This document shows, one piece after another, positions 6,070-9,765 of a stretch of 9,765 bases of DNA. How positions within the stretch are numbered: position 1 is the stretch's first letter; each line of letters starts with the position of its first letter. Source of the DNA: CAYOBW01 sp964402115 (GTDB taxonomy: Bacteria; Verrucomicrobiota; Kiritimatiellia; UBA8416; CAYOBW01). The notes under the pieces were generated by a model. That model saw only the letters and a program-made list of their open reading frames with translations, searched no databases and had not been told where the DNA came from. The translations under genes and the position numbers were made by a program. The stretch covers positions 1-9,765 of the forward strand of contig CAYOBW010000280.1 in the NCBI GenBank assembly GCA_964402115.1. The letters are read 5' to 3'.

Positions 6070-7190
6070 GCCCCGCCTCCCTTCGCGGCGCGCGGGACGG
6101 CGCGCAGCAGCGCGTCGTCCCCGACCGCCTCAATCCCCGCGAACGCCAGCCGTGGCATTTCGCTCAACGGCCAGGCCACGTCCGCCAGCGCGGGCCGCGC
6201 GCCCCCGGCGCCCAGCAGCGCCGGCGCCACGAAAAAGAGGTACTCGTCCACCAACCCGTCGGCCACAAGCGCTCCCGCGAGCGCGGCGCCACCCTCGCAC
6301 AGGGCGTGGAGGAACCCCTCCTGCCCCATCCGCGCGCACAGCGCCGGAAGTGCCACCCGCCCCGACTCCGTCTCCGGCAGTACCCACACGGCGGCCCCCA
6401 GGCGCGCGTAAGCCGCCCGGCGCCCCGCCGGACAGCGCGCCGTCGTCGCCACGATCGTGCGCCCGGCGCGTCCGTCCGTGAAAAGCCGCGCGGTGACCGG
6501 CACCTGTCCCGTGGCGTCCACAACGAGCCGACGCAGAGCGGACCCGCCGCGCCGGCACAGCAGGCTGGGATCGTCGGCGACCACCGTCCCTGCCCCGACG
6601 ACCACCACGTCGGACGCCCGGCGCAACGCCTGTACGCGCGCCCGGGCGCGGGCGCCCGTGATCCAGCGCGACGCGCCGCTCGCATCGGCAATGCGCCCGT
6701 CCAGCGTCACGGCCAGCTTGAGCGTGAGCCGCGGGCGGCCCGTGCGCACCCAGGCCGCGAAGGGCGCGATCAGCGCCGCGGCAACCGTGCGCTCGACACC
6801 GGCGGTGACGGCCACGCCCGCGCGCCGGAGCAGCCGCAGGCCCCGCCCGGCGTGCGCCGGGTTCGGGTCGCGCACGCCGACCACGACTTCACGCACGCCG
6901 CTGGCCAGGATGAGGTCGGTGCAGGGCGGCGTGCGGCCCTGCGTGGAGCAGGGTTCCAGCGTGACGTAGAGCGTGGCCCCACGGGCCAGCGGACCCGCCT
7001 GGCGCAGGGCGAAAACCTCGGCGTGCGGACCGCCGGCCCGGCGGTGCCAGCCGGCGCCGACCACGCGGTCGTTGCGCACAACCACGGCGCCAACGGGCGG
7101 ATTCGGGCGAGTCTGACCCTCACCCCGCTGCGCCAGCCCCAGGGCCATGCGCATCCAGGGGCCGTGGCCTGTCCCGGCGTCGCTCGGCAT
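6054..7190 (-). CDS. ribD: Bifunctional pyrimidine deaminase/reductase RibD
   Basis: RibD carries out the second and third pyrimidine steps of riboflavin synthesis: deamination of the GTP-derived diaminopyrimidine, then NADPH-dependent reduction of its ribosyl side chain. The 378-residue product has an N-terminal zinc deaminase domain (about 8-150) with PHAE (His56, catalytic Glu58) and LEPCSTQGRTPPC (zinc ligands Cys81 and Cys90). The reductase domain (about 155-365) has LKLAVTLDGRIAD, SRWITG, the nucleotide-binding VVVGAGTVVADDPSL (196-210), CEGGAALAGALV (298-309) and FFVAPALLG. The start at 7190 has AGGGGAG 5 nt upstream, overlapping the nusB stop codon; the frame runs open to 7367 but without a domain there. 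It is unusually Ala/Arg-rich but keeps all key residues. Confidence 0.95.
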   Translation of the reverse strand: MPSDAGTGHGPWMRMALGLAQRGEGQTRPNPPVGAVVVRNDRVVGAGWHRRAGGPHAEVFALRQAGPLARGATLYVTLEPCSTQGRTPPCTDLILASGVREVVVGVRDPNPAHAGRGLRLLRRAGVAVTAGVERTVAAALIAPFAAWVRTGRPRLTLKLAVTLDGRIADASGASRWITGARARARVQALRRASDVVVVGAGTVVADDPSLLCRRGGSALRRLVVDATGQVPVTARLFTDGRAGRTIVATTARCPAGRRAAYARLGAAVWVLPETESGRVALPALCARMGQEGFLHALCEGGAALAGALVADGLVDEYLFFVAPALLGAGGARPALADVAWPLSEMPRLAFAGIEAVGDDALLRAVPRAAKGGGACSRA

Positions 7191-7200
7191 CTGCGCTCCC

Positions 7201-7668
7201 CTACTCCGCTGCCGGCCGCGCCTTGCGCGCGGCCGTGCGGGCGGGACGATCCAGGGCCTTGCGGTAACGGTCCAGGATCCCGTTGACGAAGCGACCGCAC
7301 TCGGTCGTGCCAAAGTACTTCGCCACATCCACCGCCTCGTTGATCGTAACCACGGGCGGAATGTCATCGCGGTAGCGCATCTCGTACAGCGCGAAACGCA
7401 GTACGTTGCGCTCCACGACGCCCAGCCGTCCCAGGTCCCAGTGCTCGAGATACGTCTTCAGCACCTCGTCCAGCTCCGCGCGATGCTCCAGCACGCCCCG
7501 CACCAGCTCCTCGGCAAAGACCCGGTTGCGCGGCGCCGCCTCACGGTCCTCCCACAATGCCGTGTTGCTCCAGAAATCGTTGAACGCGACGGAGACATCG
7601 CCTGGATTGACTTCCAGTTGGAACAGCAGCTGGAGGGCCCACTCGCGGGCCTCACGTCGTGATGACAC
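7201..7668 (-). CDS. nusB: Transcription antitermination factor NusB
   Basis: NusB binds boxA RNA with NusE (ribosomal protein S10) and supports antitermination and processing of rRNA transcripts. The 155-residue product is all-helical in pattern and of usual length. Family signatures are RREAREWALQLLFQLE (4-19), FAEELVRGVLEH, WDLGRLGVVERNVLRFALYEM, the INEAVDVAKYFG segment and FVNGILDRY near the end, followed by a basic Ala/Arg-rich tail. The start is GTG at 7668, with GGAGAGGAG 9 nt upstream. The gene sits between ribH and ribD; nusB next to ribH is a recurrent bacterial arrangement. Its presence means the FMN riboswitch would also affect nusB expression unless it has its own promoter, and I see no clear one in the 68-bp gap before it. 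Confidence 0.95.
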   Translation of the reverse strand: MSSRREAREWALQLLFQLEVNPGDVSVAFNDFWSNTALWEDREAAPRNRVFAEELVRGVLEHRAELDEVLKTYLEHWDLGRLGVVERNVLRFALYEMRYRDDIPPVVTINEAVDVAKYFGTTECGRFVNGILDRYRKALDRPARTAARKARPAAE

Positions 7669-7695
7669 GGCTTCCGACTCCTCTCCCCCCCTTTG

Positions 7696-7732
7696 CCACC
7701 CCGGTCCTGCATGGGCCGGGGCGGCGGGGTGG
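7696..7732 (-). other. Stem-loop between ribH and nusB
   Basis: Perfect 8-bp arms, CCACCCCG and CGGGGTGG, lie 21 nt apart in the 68-bp ribH-nusB gap. No T-tract follows directly, so this is not a typical intrinsic terminator. On the mRNA it could stabilise or separate the ribH and nusB segments, for example as a processing site or partial attenuator. It may also simply reflect local GC skew. Confidence 0.35.
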
Positions 7733-7736
7733 TTGC

Positions 7737-8210
7737 TCAGGCATCAATCGCCATGTACAGGTTCGCCATCTCGATCGCTGCCTGCGCCGCCTGCCAGCCC
7801 TTGTTGCCGGCCTTCGTGCCGCACCGCTCGATGGCCTGCTCCAGGTTCTGGGCGCAAACCACCCCGTTGATCACCGGGATCCGCGTGTCGAGCGCGACCT
7901 TCGCCAGCGAGCGCGACACCTGTGCGTTGATCAGGTCCGCGTGCGGCGTGGCGCCCTGGACGACCGCGCCCAGGGCGATGATCGCCTGCCACCCGCCCTT
8001 CGCGGCGAGTTTGTCCACGACCAGCGGCAGCTCGTTCGCGCCGGGCACCCACACCACGGTCAGATCGCCCGCATCCGCCCCGTGCCGCACCAGGCCGTCG
8101 AGCGCACCCGCGACGAGTTGCTTCGTCAGGAAATCGTTGAACCGGCTGGCCACGATCGCCACTTTCAAACCCTTGGCGACCAGGTTGGCTGAAATCTCGC
8201 GTGCTTCCAT
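7737..8210 (-). CDS. ribH: 6,7-dimethyl-8-ribityllumazine synthase
   Basis: RibH condenses the pyrimidine made via RibD with 3,4-dihydroxy-2-butanone 4-phosphate from RibBA to give the riboflavin precursor lumazine. The 157-residue product has the usual length and motifs: SRFN (22-25), VPGANELP (56-63), GAVVQGATPHADLI (81-94) with the catalytic His90, and ERCGTKAGNKGW (128-139) with the phosphate-binding Arg129 and Lys137. Family members usually have Arg where Gln85 stands and an aromatic residue where Ala91 stands. The start at 8210 is chosen for its excellent ribosome binding site. An in-frame ATG at 8261 overlaps the ribBA stop as ATGA and would add a basic 17-residue N-terminus not expected in the family. 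The enzyme normally forms pentamers or 60-mer capsids. Confidence 0.96.
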   Translation of the reverse strand: MEAREISANLVAKGLKVAIVASRFNDFLTKQLVAGALDGLVRHGADAGDLTVVWVPGANELPLVVDKLAAKGGWQAIIALGAVVQGATPHADLINAQVSRSLAKVALDTRIPVINGVVCAQNLEQAIERCGTKAGNKGWQAAQAAIEMANLYMAIDA

Positions 8211-8215
8211 GGCTG

Positions 8216-8224
8216 TCTCCTTTT
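8216..8224 (-). promoter_or_regulatory. Shine-Dalgarno site deciding the ribH start
   Basis: On the minus strand AAAAGGAGA ends 5 nt before the ATG at 8210. The alternative ATG at 8261 has only a weak GGGA further upstream. This favours the 157-residue RibH. Confidence 0.75.
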
Positions 8225-8257
8225 CGCGCGCCGCCACGGCGCTCTTCCGTTTCATCT

Positions 8258-9451
8258 TCATAGCATGTGTCCCAGGCGCCGCTTCTTCGTTTCCAGGTAA
8301 CGCCGATTGTGCTCGGTGGGCGTGGAGACGATGGGCACGCGCTCGATCACTTCCATCCCGTACCCTTCCAGCCCGACGATCTTGCGCGGGTTGTTGGTGA
8401 TCAGCCGCAGCCGCTTCAGGCCGAGTAGCGTGAGGATCTGCGCCCCGATGCCATAGTCGCGCAGGTCCGCCGCAAAACCAAGTTTCTCGTTCGCCTCGAC
8501 GGTGTCCAGTCCGTCGTCCTGCAGCGCGTACGCCTGGATCTTGTTCGCCAGGCCAATCCCGCGCCCCTCCTGCCGCATGTAGAGCAACACGCCGCAGCCG
8601 GCTTCGCTGATCATCGCCATGGCTTCATGCAGCTGGTTGCCGCAGTCGCACCGCGCGGAGTGGAAGACGTCGCCCGTCAGGCACTCGCTGTGCACGCGGA
8701 CGAGCACGCCATCCGCCGCCGCCACGTCGCCCATCACCAGCGCAAGGTGTTGCTGCTTGTCCATCACCGACTCGAACAGCTTCAGCTCGAACTCGCCGCA
8801 CCACGTCGGAAAACGCACGGCCTGGACGAACCGGACCAGCAGCTCCGTCTTGCGCCGGTGCGAGATCAAGTCGGCCACGGAGGTCATCGGCAGCCCGTGC
8901 CGTTCGGCCAGCGCCTTCAGCTCCGGCAGGCGCGCCATCTTGCCATCCTCGCGCAACACCTCGCAGATGACGCCGGCCGGCTCGCGGCCCGCCAGCCGGG
9001 CCAGGTCCACGGCAGCCTCCGTGTGTCCAGCCCGCCGCAGCACGCCGCCCGGCTGCGCCATCAGCGGAAACGTGTGCCCCGGGCTGACGAGATCCTCGTG
9101 CTGCGCGTCCGGCCGCAGCAGCACGCGCACGGTTTCCGCGCGGTCGGCCGCGCTGATGCCCGTCGTGATGCCGCGGGCGGCGTCCACGGATTCCATGAAA
9201 GCGGTCTGGAAGCTGTCGCCGCGACCGCGGGTGGCCATGCGACCGATCCCGAGCTGCTTGAGCCGCTCCGCCGTCAACGCCACGCAGATCAACCCCCGGC
9301 CATGCGTGGCCATGAAGTTGATCGCGGCTTCCGTCACGCAGTCGGCGGCCAGCACGATATCGCCCTCGTTCTCGCGCCGCTCGTCGTCGGTCACGATCAC
9401 GAGCTCGCCGCGCCCGAAGGCGGCAATCACTTTGTCCAGTGGATCGAACAT
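8258..9451 (-). CDS. ribBA: Bifunctional DHBP synthase / GTP cyclohydrolase II
   Basis: RibBA supplies both precursors of riboflavin: its N-terminal half converts ribulose 5-phosphate to 3,4-dihydroxy-2-butanone 4-phosphate, and its C-terminal half opens GTP to the first pyrimidine intermediate. The 397-residue product has DDERRENEGDIVLAAD (22-37), GITTGISAADR (94-104), SPGHTFPL and RAGHTEAAVDL with His143 in the synthase domain (1-200). The cyclohydrolase domain (205-397) has VHSECLTGDVFHSARCDCG with zinc ligands Cys257, Cys268 and Cys270, then RQEGRGIGL (293-301), RDYGIGAQIL and TNNPRKIVGLEGYG. Both halves keep their catalytic residues. The ATG at 9451 has GGAGGG 8 nt upstream. The frame remains open to 9601, but that extension would lie within the terminator and riboswitch. 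It is the first gene of the operon. Confidence 0.97.
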   Translation of the reverse strand: MFDPLDKVIAAFGRGELVIVTDDERRENEGDIVLAADCVTEAAINFMATHGRGLICVALTAERLKQLGIGRMATRGRGDSFQTAFMESVDAARGITTGISAADRAETVRVLLRPDAQHEDLVSPGHTFPLMAQPGGVLRRAGHTEAAVDLARLAGREPAGVICEVLREDGKMARLPELKALAERHGLPMTSVADLISHRRKTELLVRFVQAVRFPTWCGEFELKLFESVMDKQQHLALVMGDVAAADGVLVRVHSECLTGDVFHSARCDCGNQLHEAMAMISEAGCGVLLYMRQEGRGIGLANKIQAYALQDDGLDTVEANEKLGFAADLRDYGIGAQILTLLGLKRLRLITNNPRKIVGLEGYGMEVIERVPIVSTPTEHNRRYLETKKRRLGHML

Positions 9452-9498
9452 GCCCTGTTCCCTCCAAGCCCCGCCCACACACCCGCGCGGCGCCCGGC

Positions 9499-9538
9499 AA
9501 AAAAAGAAGCGGCCCGGGAGTTCACACTGCCGGGCCGC
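9499..9538 (-). terminator. Intrinsic terminator in the ribBA leader (riboswitch expression platform)
   Basis: On the minus strand GCGGCCCGG (9538-9530) pairs perfectly with CCGGGCCGC (9517-9509) around a 12-nt loop, followed by the T-rich run TTCTTTTTTT (9508-9499). This is a textbook rho-independent terminator. It lies 30 nt downstream of the FMN aptamer and about 48 nt before ribBA, so it should be the off-state structure formed when FMN is bound. After the T-tract, 9483-9498 contains sequence partly complementary to the 5' arm, so an alternative fold is possible. I could not identify a convincing antiterminator by eye. Confidence 0.9.
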
Positions 9539-9568
9539 GGGCAAAAAGCACCCACCGATACCGCTCGT

Positions 9569-9706
9569 GTCCTCTCCCATCCAGACTTTACTGTCGGCCA
9601 CGGAGTTTCACCGTATCAGTCCCGCCGCCTCACGGCGCCGGGAGTCGCGGGCTTTACCGCCGGTCGGGAATTGCGACTACGCAGCCGCTCACCACGTCCT
9701 GAAGAC
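9569..9706 (-). promoter_or_regulatory. FMN riboswitch (RFN element)
   Basis: The minus-strand RNA shows the conserved RFN elements in order. The closing helix is GTCTTC (9706-9701) with GAGGAC (9574-9569). Then come GGTGA and AATTCC of the second helix, TTCCCGACCGGCGGTAAAGC and CCGCGA of the third, and a variable hairpin at 9621-9642 with a GTGA tetraloop. CGGTGAAACTCCG, GGCCGACAGT and AAAGTCTGGATGGGAGA complete it. These match the FMN aptamer that senses flavin mononucleotide and controls riboflavin genes. One departure is a 16-nt self-complementary insertion (9673-9688) in the loop of the second helix. The element sits between a candidate promoter and an intrinsic terminator, so transcription attenuation is the expected mode. 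Confidence 0.96.
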
Positions 9707-9722
9707 CCTGTCAACGCGCCTA

Positions 9723-9752
9723 TTCATAGCGCCACGGGACCGTCCGATGCAA
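9723..9752 (-). promoter_or_regulatory. Candidate promoter of the rib operon
   Basis: On the minus strand TTGCAT (9752-9747) and TATGAA (9728-9723) are 18 nt apart; the -10 box matches 4 of 6 consensus bases and the -35 box 3 of 6. The predicted start, near 9716, is about 10 nt before the first helix of the riboswitch, exactly where a riboswitch promoter should be. This position is the main support, because the hexamers alone are weak. Confidence 0.5.
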
Positions 9753-9765
9753 GCCCCAAATCCGC

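Noticed and set aside
5168..7286. Forward-strand open frames across ribE and ribD
   Set aside because: They encode Pro/Arg/Ser/Ala-rich sequence with no domain and lie opposite unambiguous rib genes.
9452..9601. Upstream extension of ribBA to 9601
   Set aside because: It would translate the terminator and the 3' end of the riboswitch. The start at 9451 has a good ribosome binding site and matches the family N-terminus.

Overview
The window is GC-rich bacterial DNA from a chromosome-like, gene-dense region. It holds two functional blocks: secreted carbohydrate-active enzymes on the left and a riboflavin biosynthesis operon on the right. No taxonomic marker is present. A secreted DUF303-type esterase, a GH5 enzyme and an exported aldose 1-epimerase beside a nusB-containing rib operon suggest a polysaccharide-degrading lineage of the Planctomycetota, Verrucomicrobiota, Kiritimatiellota or Hydrogenedentota kind. 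That is an inference and only weakly constrained.

Left block (1-5325). Positions 1-415 hold no convincing gene, but they carry a (GATG)7 microsatellite, an operator-like inverted repeat, a 9-bp tandem repeat and a stem-loop. A secreted sialate O-acetylesterase-type protein follows on the + strand (416-2608). It ends 8 bp from the end of a convergent GH5 gene (2617-4155, -). Upstream of GH5 on the same strand is a secreted aldose 1-epimerase (4180-5325, -), so galM and GH5 probably form a two-gene unit. All three proteins begin with export signals. Together they look like a small locus for de-esterifying and cleaving an external glycan and interconverting the anomers of the released sugars. 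The actual substrate cannot be read from the sequence.

Right block (5422-9765, all -). A candidate promoter (9723-9752) leads straight into an FMN riboswitch (9569-9706) and an intrinsic terminator (9499-9538). These are followed by ribBA, ribH, nusB, ribD and ribE, closely packed with a 16-bp overlap at ribD/ribE. The five genes encode every riboflavin pathway enzyme except the pyrimidine phosphatase, plus the transcription factor NusB. FMN binding to the leader is expected to terminate transcription before ribBA, giving feedback control of the whole operon. The aptamer departs from the standard core by a 16-nt self-complementary insertion in the loop of its second helix.

No CRISPR array, transposon, prophage, tRNA or rRNA was seen. 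There is no evident undescribed multi-gene system. The most unusual items are the riboswitch loop insertion, the domain inserted into the GH5 barrel, the unassigned C-terminal domain of the esterase and the repeat-rich region in front of it.
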